Below are positions 1 through 6,996 of a stretch of DNA of 33,196 nucleotides, one piece after another (the stretch's first letter is position 1; every line of letters starts with the position of its first letter). A program made the position numbers and the translations under genes. Under the pieces are notes generated by a model, which worked only from the letters and a program-made list of their open reading frames with translations, ran no database searches and had not been told where the DNA came from. Source of the DNA: a bacterium (GTDB lineage: Bacteria; Hydrothermota; DG-26; JAUXAN01); contig JAUXAN010000028.1 of assembly GCA_030619885.1 (NCBI GenBank), positions 1 to 33,196 of the forward strand, written 5' to 3'.

Positions 1-99
1 TATAGCCTTATCATAAGCTTTGAGTTCTTCATCATATCGACCAAGGTCGCCAAGTGCAACCCCTTTGCTAACCCATTCCTCAATATAATCAGGCTTTAT
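1..99 (-). pseudogene. Continuation of the TPR array beyond the amber stop
   Basis: Read in the same frame as the gene at 100-1353, these bases encode IKPDYIEEWVSKGVALGDLG and then a further canonical repeat end (RYDEELKAYDKAI), open to the window edge. The array therefore originally went on past the TAG at 102-100. It is either a genuine nonsense mutation or a base-call error near a contig end. Confidence 0.6.
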
Positions 100-1353
100 C
101 TATATCGCCTTATCATAGGCTTTGAGTGCTTCATCCTGACGACCCAGGTCGCCACATTCCACCCCTTGATTCCCCCCCACCTCTCCATAATCAGGCTTTA
201 TCTCTATCGCCTTATCATAAACTTTGAGTGCTTCATCATGACGACCAAGTTTGTCAAGTGCAACCTCTTTGTTAACCCATGCCTCAACATAATCAGGTTT
301 TATTTCTATAGCCTTATCATAAGCTTTGAGTTCTTCATCATATCGACCAAGGTCGCCAAGTGCAACCCCTTTGCTAACCCATGCCTCAATATCATCAGGC
401 TTTATCTCTATCGCCTTATCATAGGCTTTGAGTGCTTCATCATGACGACCAAGTTTACCAAGTGCAACCCCTTTGTTATACCATGCCTCAGCAAAATCAG
501 GCTTTATCTCCATCGCCTTATCATAGGCTTTGAGTGCTTCATCATGACAACCAAGTTTGCCAAATGCAACCCCTTTGTTATACCATGCCTCAACAGAATC
601 AGATTTTATCTCTACAGCCTTATCATAAGCTTTAAGTGCATCTTCATAACGACTAAGATTGCCAAGTGCAACCCCTTTGATATGCCATACCTCAGCAAAA
701 TCAGGTTTTATCTCTAATGCCCTATCAAAGGCTTCAATTGCTACCTTATATTTGCCGTTGTAATAAAAATCAATTCCCCGATTAAAATGATCTTCAGCCT
801 TTAATGGGACTCCAAATGCTTCAAGAAATCCAATTTTCTTCCCGTACTCATCCAACTTCTTTTTAATTTCCTCTGATGGAGGTTCTACAAGAGATGGATA
901 GGGAATTTCTTTTCTCATGTCGTTTACCTCTTCTTCTGTCTTTTTGATCCTTTCAACAATGGGTTTTGCTTTCTCAGCCAACTTCTTTAGCTCTTCCGTA
1001 CTTTTCTGCACTTCTTCCCTATATTTTTCTGTCCTTTGTTGTATTCTTCTTAACCGGATATATTCAAAAAATCCTAATGAGCCACCTATCACAAGTATTA
1101 ATGTTAATAACACCACCAGGATACCTATTAATGTTGCAACTATATTAAGAATGTTTATAGACCTATCGAGATTTCTCTGTGTCCTTTCTAAAATATCGCC
1201 GCGACTAACTTCACTTTTTATTGTCGGACTTGAAGGGTAACCAATACTTACTGTATCATTTTCCTGTGCCCAAACACTATAAGTCAAAAGACAGATAATA
1301 ACTATCAATAATAGCATTAAAAAATTTCTTCCTTTACTCACAATATTTACCAT
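100..1353 (-). CDS. Membrane-anchored TPR-repeat protein, cut by an in-frame amber stop
   Basis: 417 residues up to the stop. An N-terminal signal-like segment (residues about 10-30, ending WAQ) is followed by a strong membrane span (about 70-95), a charged coiled coil (about 100-150), and then 34-residue tetratricopeptide repeats from about residue 187 with the pattern KGVALGxLGRxDEALKAYDKAIEIKPD. TPRs are protein-protein scaffolds; no enzymatic domain is visible. The repeats most likely face the cytoplasm or periplasm next to the membrane (inference). The last repeat before the stop is degenerate (GEVGGNQGVECG replaces the usual AEAWYNKGVALG) and lies beside a run of seven C. The stop is TAG at 102-100, a single change from the GAG found at this place in the other repeats, and the same frame stays open to base 1. 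No Shine-Dalgarno is evident before ATG 1353; the start lies in sequence homologous to the 3' end of the methyltransferase gene at 4357. Function unknown; it lies last in the defence-type island. Confidence 0.8.
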   Translation of the reverse strand: MVNIVSKGRNFLMLLLIVIICLLTYSVWAQENDTVSIGYPSSPTIKSEVSRGDILERTQRNLDRSINILNIVATLIGILVVLLTLILVIGGSLGFFEYIRLRRIQQRTEKYREEVQKSTEELKKLAEKAKPIVERIKKTEEEVNDMRKEIPYPSLVEPPSEEIKKKLDEYGKKIGFLEAFGVPLKAEDHFNRGIDFYYNGKYKVAIEAFDRALEIKPDFAEVWHIKGVALGNLSRYEDALKAYDKAVEIKSDSVEAWYNKGVAFGKLGCHDEALKAYDKAMEIKPDFAEAWYNKGVALGKLGRHDEALKAYDKAIEIKPDDIEAWVSKGVALGDLGRYDEELKAYDKAIEIKPDYVEAWVNKEVALDKLGRHDEALKVYDKAIEIKPDYGEVGGNQGVECGDLGRQDEALKAYDKAI

Positions 1354-1356
1354 AAC

Positions 1357-1428
1357 TTAGTTTGATAATTCTTTAAACTTGAATGACTCATAAGCAATTT
1401 CAGGGTCTATTTCATACCCATTACTATC
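1357..1428 (-). pseudogene. Relic of a DNA methyltransferase C-terminus
   Basis: Reading leftward from 1419 gives GYEIDPEIAYESFKFKELSN then TAA at 1357-1359. This matches the end of the intact methyltransferase at 4357-5418 (GYELNPEIALDAVKSLKNYQ, then TKLW). At the DNA level 1347-1380 and 4357-4390 differ at only about three positions. Upstream of 1428 the frame is lost, so only the last 20 or so codons survive. The next gene (TPR, ATG 1353) starts inside this conserved tail. Confidence 0.7.
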
Positions 1429-1487
1429 CTCCTAATGTTTTATCTTAAGGAATATCAAAAATTTGTCAAGAGAAAAATGATAGGTTC

Positions 1488-1518
1488 AGTAAAAATAGGA
1501 CTGTCCACATTTTTTACT
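1488..1518. repeat. AGTAAAAATAGG palindrome, copy 1
   Basis: AGTAAAAA at 1488 pairs with TTTTTACT at 1511-1518, with inner GGA/TCC. It sits just after the stop of the TPR gene ending at 1525. Similar copies lie at 3187-3211 and 6972-6996. Confidence 0.6.
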
Positions 1519-1524
1519 ATCCTT

Positions 1525-2442
1525 CTAACTCAGAATCTTCTTGAAATCTTCATCATCCCAGAGATTTTTGAAATCTTTATCCTTCTCAGCTTCTTCTTTA
1601 TATTTAGCATCCAATTCTATTGCTTTAGATAAATCTCCAAGAGCGTTTTCTTTGTCGCCCTTTAACAAATATATAGTGGCCTTATTATACCATGTCTCAG
1701 CAAACTTAGGTTCTATATCTATAGCTTTATCAAAGGATTTGAGTGCTTCATCATAACGACCAAGTTCGCCAAGTGCAACACCTTTGTTACACCATCCTTC
1801 AGCAAAATCAGGTTTTATCTCTATAGCTTTATTAAAAGCTTCAAGTGCTTCATTATACTGACCAAGTTTGCCAAGTGTAACCCCTTTGTTATACCATGCC
1901 TCAGCGTAATCAGGCTTTAACTTCAATGCTTTTTCATAACGTTCTATTGCCTTTAAGTAATTTCCCTCAGCATATTCTACATTTCCAAGGATTAAATAAT
2001 CAGAAGCATTTCCAATAGGTTTTTTAAATCGTTCATCAATTTCATTCAACCTTTGAGCAACTATCGATGCGATGCCTTTATCAAAATCACTATATTTTTT
2101 CTCTATTTTCTCTTCTATTCTTACATCAATTGCCTCCGGAGTTATATTTGTTGCTTTCAACACTTCTGAAACAATTCTTCTTATATCTTCTTCAGTAAGT
2201 TTCTCAAAATTTTCTAATTTTTCAAGTGATTTCAACTGCGGATAAAGGGTAGTGAGCATGTCTGTAGCTTTTTCTAATTTTGCTAACCTTTCTCTAACAT
2301 CGGCTTTAAATTCCTCTTCTTCTTTCACTTTTTTTTCACTTTTTACTTTATGGTAAATCCAATACATTATAATTACACCAAATATAGCAATAATTGCTTG
2401 AACCAATACTCCCCAGTTTGCTTTAAGAAGTTCAATACCCAT
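1525..2442 (-). CDS. Membrane-anchored TPR protein with coiled coil
   Basis: 305 residues. A single N-terminal membrane span (residues about 8-30, LVQAIIAIFGVIIMYWIY) is followed by a charged coiled-coil stretch (about 30-140) and about four TPR units (about 145-285). The C-terminal tail (LDAKYKEEAEKDKDFKNLWD) is the kind of end-cap often seen after TPR arrays. No catalytic motif. The last 135 bp of the gene are nearly identical to the end of the TIR-TPR gene at 5793 (about five mismatches), so this module was copied recently between the two. The protein probably has its N-terminus at the membrane and a soluble repeat domain (inference). It follows the zinc-ribbon gene at 2570 in the same direction with a 127-bp gap. 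Confidence 0.85.
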   Translation of the reverse strand: MGIELLKANWGVLVQAIIAIFGVIIMYWIYHKVKSEKKVKEEEEFKADVRERLAKLEKATDMLTTLYPQLKSLEKLENFEKLTEEDIRRIVSEVLKATNITPEAIDVRIEEKIEKKYSDFDKGIASIVAQRLNEIDERFKKPIGNASDYLILGNVEYAEGNYLKAIERYEKALKLKPDYAEAWYNKGVTLGKLGQYNEALEAFNKAIEIKPDFAEGWCNKGVALGELGRYDEALKSFDKAIDIEPKFAETWYNKATIYLLKGDKENALGDLSKAIELDAKYKEEAEKDKDFKNLWDDEDFKKILS

Positions 2443-2569
2443 AATTAATTACCACAATTTAGAAATATAGGAACAACCCTCATATTTTATCCTTGTGATA
2501 TAGTTCAAATCCAACTGGTATGAATCCTGACTTCTTCTTTCTCCAATGGTCTCCGATAAGCCATACTTA

Positions 2570-2794
2570 CTAAATCCTTTCAAAATTTGATACGCCCCAT
2601 GCATGACATTGTGGATATCCCACTGGCTCTCCAATCTTCGCATCTCCAAAATGTTTAATTTTTACCCAGTCTGGGATTTCTGACTTGTATTCAGGCTCTA
2701 CTTCATTTGTAGCTACACAGTAAGTATAATCATTGAATTGAAAGACCAGTTCATGCCCCGTATAGCCACAATTTTTGCATTTGTAATTTGCCAT
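2570..2794 (-). CDS. Small zinc-ribbon protein
   Basis: 74 residues from ATG 2794, which has GGAGGGAG eight bases upstream; the in-frame start at 2812 lies within or before that ribosome site and is less likely. One clear zinc knuckle, CKNCGY, lies at the N-terminus. Near the C-terminus is GYPQCHAWG, which looks like a CPxC knuckle whose first cysteine has become tyrosine. With only three of four ligands, zinc binding may be impaired or may use His. No function can be named. It lies between the 90-aa protein and the membrane TPR gene, within the second restriction-modification block. Confidence 0.65.
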   Translation of the reverse strand: MANYKCKNCGYTGHELVFQFNDYTYCVATNEVEPEYKSEIPDWVKIKHFGDAKIGEPVGYPQCHAWGVSNFERI

Positions 2795-2854
2795 TTTTAT
2801 CACTCCCTCCATTTATTATTGGGTCTTTGTATATGCCTATTGATTTCATATCGC

Positions 2855-3127
2855 TCAACAAGGAGATGTTGTCCCAAATTTCCGTTTATTTTTATCCCAA
2901 TCATAATAGATTTCCATTACTCTGTTATACATCTCAGCTTCAAATTCTTCATCCCATTTATCTCTTCTCAACTTGGCATCCAGAATATTAGCTAAATGGA
3001 CTTGGGCAAAAAGTAAAAATTCTCTTCGTTTGATAACATCTGGCGGAAATGGTGTAAAATCGGGTTTATTGACTCCGAATTCATGGTCAATTTTTTTGAA
3101 TTCCTGCTCAATTTGTCTTCTATTCAT
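2855..3127 (-). CDS. 90-aa conserved small protein of the restriction-modification loci, paralogue of 7672-7920
   Basis: Well supported start: AGGAGGAAA precedes ATG 3127. It is highly similar to the 82-aa protein at 7672-7920, above all from PPDV to the DKNK end (shared REFLLFAQ, NILDAK, DKWDE, MYN, VMEIYY). It is soluble and probably helical, with no known motif. Both copies directly follow an endonuclease gene. The last nine residues (RKFGTTSPC) are not part of the family: bases 2866-2881 match the start of the 232-aa methyltransferase gene at 7643-7661, so this copy reads into a stump of a deleted methyltransferase. A restriction-modification partner or control protein is possible but unproven. 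Confidence 0.75.
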   Translation of the reverse strand: MNRRQIEQEFKKIDHEFGVNKPDFTPFPPDVIKRREFLLFAQVHLANILDAKLRRDKWDEEFEAEMYNRVMEIYYDWDKNKRKFGTTSPC

Positions 3128-3186
3128 TATTTTCCTCCTGTGTTTTTTCTACTGTTTTTTGATAACAATGCTTTTAAATCTTGGTT

Positions 3187-3211
3187 AAAAATAGGAACTG
3201 TCCCTATTTTT
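3187..3211. repeat. AAAAATAGG palindrome, copy 2
   Basis: A perfect 9-bp inverted repeat, AAAAATAGG at 3187-3195 and CCTATTTTT at 3203-3211, with a 7-nt loop. It overlaps the stop codon of the gene ending at 3204. It could act as a terminator hairpin for the minus strand, but the same sequence recurs at other gene ends, so it is treated as a repeat. Confidence 0.65.
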
Positions 3212-4346
3212 CTTGACCATTTTTCGTTGTTCTTTTAAGTAATTTATGAGTCTTCCCAATATTTTCTACATTTTCATATATCTTTTTTATTGACATGAAC
3301 TCTGAGACAGAATAATAAAAGATCATGTCCTGGATTAAGTCTTCAAGTAGGTTTATTGAAAATAAAGCGTATCTTGTTTCCTCTAAAGGACTTGCTTTTA
3401 ATGATGACCTATAAGAGCCATCTTCTTTATAATACATTTTGATCTTTTTAAACAACTCTTTAACTTTGTTAACTAATTGGGTAAGCTCATTTTGTTTTAA
3501 ATCGATTTTAGAATAAAGAAAGTCAATACAATAAACGATTCTATAGATATCTTCCAGCATAATATTTTTGCCAATATAACTCAATAGGTAGACAAGCCAA
3601 AGGTTAGCATTTTGAGGAATCTTATTTAGGTTATCCAAAATAAAGCAGACCTTGAAAAAACTATCTAAATCTTCTGGAATAATTTCTACAATTTTATTTT
3701 CATCAATTACACTTTGAAGTAGGTATGACAGTTTATCTTTATTTATATCAATTAATTCATGTTGGAAGTTAAGAATAAAATTTTTTGCATCTATTTTGCT
3801 ACAAAGATTTTTTAAGGTGGAGTCTGGTTCAAATAATTCTTCAAACTTTCCTTTTGGCACGCGAAAAGCATAACTCCGCCACGCTGGCACCATCCCGTAA
3901 TCACCATTTTTCATAATCCATTCAGGTTTAAATATCGCATATTTTAGCGAGGGTTTATGAATATAGACAAAGAATTTATTTTCAATAGGTCTTCGTTTAT
4001 TATCTTTCTTTTTAGTAACTTTAGATACCTTGAAATCATAAAACTTTAAATCCGCTTTTTCGGCATATTGGAACTCGAATTTTATCTCTTCCTTATCTAT
4101 ATCTGCAATAAAATCAGATTCGCTTGAAACTCTACCTTTTCTTAAAAACCATAAAAATTTATCTCCACCTGATTTATAAACTTTAACACGTTTCTTCGGA
4201 TACAATTGTTTTACTTTACTCCCCAACCATTTTAGCACTTCTAACTCTGCAATTGCTTTCTTCTTCATATCCTTTCGGTATTCTAAATAAGTGCGAGATT
4301 TTATATCACTGGACTGGGCGTATATTGTTTTTCCATCCAATTTCAC
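3204..4346 (-). CDS. Candidate type II restriction endonuclease partner of the adjacent methyltransferase
   Basis: 380 residues, GTG start at 4346 with AAGG upstream, 10 bp after the methyltransferase stop. I do not recognise a specific family. The region around residues 75-106 (SESDFIADID, then KFEFQYAEK, then FYDFKV) could be a PD-(D/E)xK-like core with D78, E91 and Q93, followed by FVYIHKP and PEWI stretches. The C-terminal half (200-380) is helical and low in motifs. The call rests mainly on position: one gene of this size directly behind a lone methyltransferase is the usual type II arrangement. It could instead be a specificity or accessory protein. Confidence 0.5.
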   Translation of the reverse strand: MKLDGKTIYAQSSDIKSRTYLEYRKDMKKKAIAELEVLKWLGSKVKQLYPKKRVKVYKSGGDKFLWFLRKGRVSSESDFIADIDKEEIKFEFQYAEKADLKFYDFKVSKVTKKKDNKRRPIENKFFVYIHKPSLKYAIFKPEWIMKNGDYGMVPAWRSYAFRVPKGKFEELFEPDSTLKNLCSKIDAKNFILNFQHELIDINKDKLSYLLQSVIDENKIVEIIPEDLDSFFKVCFILDNLNKIPQNANLWLVYLLSYIGKNIMLEDIYRIVYCIDFLYSKIDLKQNELTQLVNKVKELFKKIKMYYKEDGSYRSSLKASPLEETRYALFSINLLEDLIQDMIFYYSVSEFMSIKKIYENVENIGKTHKLLKRTTKNGQEK

Positions 4347-4356
4347 AGTTTTTACC

Positions 4357-5418
4357 TTACCACAATTTAGTTTGATAATTCTTCAAACTTTTAACTGCGT
4401 CAAGAGCAATCTCTGGATTCAACTCATATCCAATACCATTGCGTTTTAAATCTGACGCTGATAAAAGAGTAGTTCCAGAACCAACAAAAGGGTCAAGAAC
4501 TGTCTCACTAACATAACTAAATGCTTTTATCAACCTATAAGGAAGTTCGTATGGGAATGGTGCGATATGCTTTCGCCTATCACCACTACCTTGAGGTTTC
4601 ATTACCCAAACATCACTCTTTTTTATAGATAGCCAGAATTCTTTATCCAACTTTGACTGCTCTTTTTGTTCCTTAGTTAGATGTCCATATTTGTTGAACT
4701 CACTCTTTTCAGGTTTATTAAATTCTAAGATAAATTCATGCATATTATTTATCAAGATTCCTCCGGGGTATGGGTATGTTCCAAAATGAGCCCTTACAGC
4801 ATTTGTTTTATGCCATACTATATCTCTTTTAAAAATAAATCCTAATTTTTCGCACACATCTATTGTTCTACCTGCCAGATTCAATGTTCTAAAACTTCCT
4901 TTTTCGAGCCTTATAGGAAGATTCATAATGTTTATAAATGCCTTTCTTCCCGGTTGTAAAACTCTATAAACTTCCTTCCATACATCGCTTATTTTTTCAA
5001 ACCACTCATCAACATCATGAATATTGCCAAGGTCATTTTTAATCGGTTCTCTTGAATACATCTTTGTATCAAAATACGGCGGTGATGTAATCATTAGATG
5101 GATACTATTATCGGGCAAATCATCCATCCTCATAGAATTTTTAACAAAAACCTTCTGAATTGTCCCATTTATCTCAATAACATTTACCTTCTCAATATCT
5201 ATTTTTTCTTTTTTAGGTTTAGATTTAAGATTTTTTTCATATTTTTTTAATTCTCTTAAATCAAAACGCATCTGTCCGCTTGCAGAAACTTTCGATTTTA
5301 TAACTTGCCTGTGTGCAAGATTATGAAGCATATCTACCGATATGTTCAAATATTTAGCAGATTCAATTGCCGAGAGATATGTTCTGCTTTTATAATCCTT
5401 TGGCTCCATTTTAATCAT
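4357..5418 (-). CDS. Site-specific DNA methyltransferase with N-terminal HTH domain
   Basis: 353 residues. An excisionase/MerR-like helix-turn-helix (residues about 14-60, AKYLNISVDMLHNLAHRQVI) is followed by an amino-methyltransferase with motif IV TSPPY (111-115) before motif I DPFVGSGTT (309-317). This is the beta-class order, typical of N4-cytosine or N6-adenine enzymes. FPYELP at 288-293 fits motif X. It would methylate host DNA against the endonuclease encoded next. The start may be ATG 5418 or ATG 5409; the AAGGG sequence is better spaced for 5409. The HTH suggests the enzyme may also bind its own promoter (inference). Its 3' end is repeated as relics at 1357 and 6912. Confidence 0.88.
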   Translation of the reverse strand: MIKMEPKDYKSRTYLSAIESAKYLNISVDMLHNLAHRQVIKSKVSASGQMRFDLRELKKYEKNLKSKPKKEKIDIEKVNVIEINGTIQKVFVKNSMRMDDLPDNSIHLMITSPPYFDTKMYSREPIKNDLGNIHDVDEWFEKISDVWKEVYRVLQPGRKAFINIMNLPIRLEKGSFRTLNLAGRTIDVCEKLGFIFKRDIVWHKTNAVRAHFGTYPYPGGILINNMHEFILEFNKPEKSEFNKYGHLTKEQKEQSKLDKEFWLSIKKSDVWVMKPQGSGDRRKHIAPFPYELPYRLIKAFSYVSETVLDPFVGSGTTLLSASDLKRNGIGYELNPEIALDAVKSLKNYQTKLW

Positions 5419-5438
5419 CCCTTATTGTTTGCCCTTTC

Positions 5439-5524
5439 GGCTAACACTCGCGCATGTATCTGAAGTTGCCGACCATACGGTCCGTAGGGAATTTGGGTAA
5501 AGGCGTTAGCCTGAACCAGATACA
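5439..5524. repeat. Structured element with interleaved inverted repeats
   Basis: GGCTAAC (5439-5445) pairs with GTTAGCC (5505-5511), and TGTATCTG (5455-5462) pairs with CAGATACA (5517-5524), so the two stems interleave in the order 1-2-1'-2'. Between them lies the short palindrome TACGGTCCGTA (5476-5486). The element is 20 bp upstream of the methyltransferase start on the minus strand. Confidence 0.6.
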
Positions 5525-5576
5525 CGCTGATAATAATTAAAAGACACTTATACATAGCATTCTACTCCACAGGATC

Positions 5577-5600
5577 CCATACGGGTCTGCGACCGTATGG
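5577..5600. repeat. CCATACGG hairpin, full copy
   Basis: CCATACGG (5577-5584) and CCGTATGG (5593-5600) form a perfect 8-bp stem around an 8-nt loop. The first 20 nt recur exactly, inverted, at 10121-10140. Confidence 0.7.
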
Positions 5601-5622
5601 AGAATAATCCTAATTATAGTTC

Positions 5623-5655
5623 ACCCTGTTAGATAAATTTCATATCTAATAGGGT
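5623..5655. repeat. ACCC(C/T)GTTAGAT hairpin, diverged copy
   Basis: ACCCTGTTAGAT (5623-5634) and ATCTAATAGGGT (5644-5655) form a 12-bp stem with one G-U type mismatch. It is the same family as the perfect hairpins at 10271-10307 and 17524-17554. Confidence 0.65.
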
Positions 5656-5728
5656 AAATATACAATATAGATCAAGTTTTGTCAAGTTCAAAAGCCGAGG
5701 AGCCGAGGTTGCTGAAAAAACCCTGTGT

Positions 5729-5782
5729 GTCATTGCGAGCCCGTCCATACGGATCCATAGGGATAAGGGCGAAGCAATCTCA
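5729..5782. repeat. TGTCATTGCGAGC...GAAGCAATCTC dispersed repeat
   Basis: The ends TGTCATTGCGAGCC and GGGCGAAGCAATCTC are inverted and match a repeat type seen in many bacterial genomes. The centre holds CCATACGG (5745-5752). A second, shorter copy in opposite orientation lies at 28536-28567. Confidence 0.65.
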
Positions 5783-5792
5783 TTGCTATTTT

Positions 5793-6914
5793 CTAACTCA
5801 CAGTCTTCTTGAAATCTTCATCATCCCAGAGATTTTTGAAAGCTTTATCCTTTTTAGCTTCTTCTTTATATTTAGCATCCAATTCTATTGCTTTAGATAA
5901 ATCTCCAAGAGCGTTTTCTTTGTCGCCTCTGAAGGAGTATATCCGAGTCCTGATATACAATGCCTGAGCGAAATCGGGTTTTATCTCTATTGCCTTATTA
6001 AAGGCTTTAAGTGCATCTTCAATATTATCAATATTAGCAAGTACCAAGCCTTTATCAAACCATGCTGTAGCATTATCAGGTTCTACCTCTATTGCTTTAT
6101 CAAAGGCTTTGAGTGCGTCTTCACGACGACCGAGAAAGATAAGTGAAGAGCCTTTAAGATTCCATGCTGTAGCAAAATTAGGTTTTATCTCTATCGCCTT
6201 ATTAAAGGCTTTAAGCGCATCTTCATAATGTTCAGATTTGATAAACACACCACCTTTAGCAAGCCATGCTATAGCAAGATCAGGTTTTATCTTTATTGCC
6301 TTATCAAGGACTTTAAGTGCATCTTCATAATGTTTAAGTCCGATAAGCGCATCGCCTTTAGCAAGCCATGCCTCAGCAAGATCAGGTTTTATCTCTATCG
6401 CCCGATCAAAAGATTTAAGTGCTTCTTTAACTTTTCCTAAATCGAAGAGCAGAATTCCTCTTTTTAAGAATTCTCCCGGATCACTTTCTATTTTTATTCC
6501 TTTTCTTTCATCTTTTGATATTTCCTTTATTTCTATTATAACCTTATTAGCAAGTTCTGATTTGTTTTCAAATTCAATTTGTTGAATCTTTTCCAGTTCT
6601 TTAGTTTCGGGTTTATAAATTCTTGAATATCTACAAGGGATTATTCTTTTATCCAAATCTACTGCTTTTTTGTATTCCTTCATCACCCATTCAGAGTCCA
6701 TAGTTAAAGCTGTAATAAGAACAATGAAGTATTTACATTGAGTTAGTGCTAAATTTATTTCTTCTTCCCATTCCTTCCCTACCCTGATAGTAATATCTGC
6801 TAAAAATACTGAATGTTCCCTTTTCTCCAGCGCTTTTTTCAAATTTTCCGCATAATCTGCTCCTGTTGTACTTTCATAACATATAAAAACATCATATGAA
6901 CTCATTTCACTCAC
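5793..6914 (-). CDS. TIR-domain protein with TPR array, candidate NADase-type defence effector
   Basis: 373 residues. A TIR domain (about 6-130) starts YDVFICYES and continues VFLADITI...GKEWEEEI, then FIVLIT and SEWVMKEYKKAV. E80, the glutamate following SxW, is at the position of the catalytic glutamate of bacterial TIR NAD-cleaving enzymes. About six TPR units (146-340) and the shared end-cap (NLWDDEDFKKTVS) follow. In known bacterial systems TIR-repeat fusions sense infection and deplete NAD or make a signal nucleotide; that role is inferred here from domain and context. Start is GTG 6914 or ATG 6905; neither has a strong ribosome site. It stands 75 bp after a methyltransferase gene, and its 5' flank contains a methyltransferase-tail relic. 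Confidence 0.85.
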   Translation of the reverse strand: MSEMSSYDVFICYESTTGADYAENLKKALEKREHSVFLADITIRVGKEWEEEINLALTQCKYFIVLITALTMDSEWVMKEYKKAVDLDKRIIPCRYSRIYKPETKELEKIQQIEFENKSELANKVIIEIKEISKDERKGIKIESDPGEFLKRGILLFDLGKVKEALKSFDRAIEIKPDLAEAWLAKGDALIGLKHYEDALKVLDKAIKIKPDLAIAWLAKGGVFIKSEHYEDALKAFNKAIEIKPNFATAWNLKGSSLIFLGRREDALKAFDKAIEVEPDNATAWFDKGLVLANIDNIEDALKAFNKAIEIKPDFAQALYIRTRIYSFRGDKENALGDLSKAIELDAKYKEEAKKDKAFKNLWDDEDFKKTVS

Positions 6915-6970
6915 TACAGTTTAGTTTTAAGTTCTTTAGATTTTTACAACCAAAAGATTTATTTCATAAT
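6912..6970 (-). pseudogene. Degenerate relic of a methyltransferase C-terminus
   Basis: Reading leftward gives YEIN, then after a frame break VKNLKNLKLNC. This lines up with YELN...VKSLKNYQTKLW at the end of the methyltransferase at 4357. About 24 of 33 bases match at the 3' end by eye. The similarity is weaker than for the relic at 1357. Confidence 0.4.
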
Positions 6971-6971
6971 C

Positions 6972-6996
6972 AGTAAAAATAGGAAGTCCCTATTTC
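6972..6996. repeat. AGTAAAAATAGG palindrome, copy 3
   Basis: AAATAGG (6977-6983) pairs with CCTATTT (6989-6995), preceded by CAGTA as at copy 1. It overlaps the TAG stop of the 232-aa methyltransferase. Confidence 0.55.

Larger units (their letters stand above)
5419..5792. other. Gene-free spacer packed with palindromes
   Basis: 374 bp between the TIR-TPR gene end and the HTH-methyltransferase start. No plausible gene is visible. It contains, in order, an element with interleaved inverted repeats (5439-5524), a CCATACGG hairpin (5577-5600), a ACCCTGTTAGAT hairpin (5623-5655) and a TCATTGCGAG-type repeat (5729-5782). Confidence 0.7.

Noticed and set aside
100-102. TAG read through as a sense codon (recoding)
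   Set aside because: Other genes in the window, for example infC, the 232-aa methyltransferase and the GT2 gene, end normally with TAG.
166-717. 183-aa plus-strand frame with repeated CLNIIRLYLY pattern
   Set aside because: It is the opposite strand of the 102-bp TPR repeats; its regularity comes from the TPR gene.
1-720. Regular repeats resembling a CRISPR array
   Set aside because: The 102-bp period codes for 34-residue TPRs without unique spacers; no cas gene is present.
2449-2649. 66-aa minus-strand frame overlapping the zinc-ribbon gene
   Set aside because: It overlaps a better supported gene in another frame, has no ribosome site and no recognisable domain. A decayed extension of the zinc-ribbon gene cannot be excluded.
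5439-5524. Integron attC site
   Set aside because: The outer boxes differ from RYYYAAC and GTTRRRY by one base each and the inner arms interleave rather than nest; no integrase is seen.
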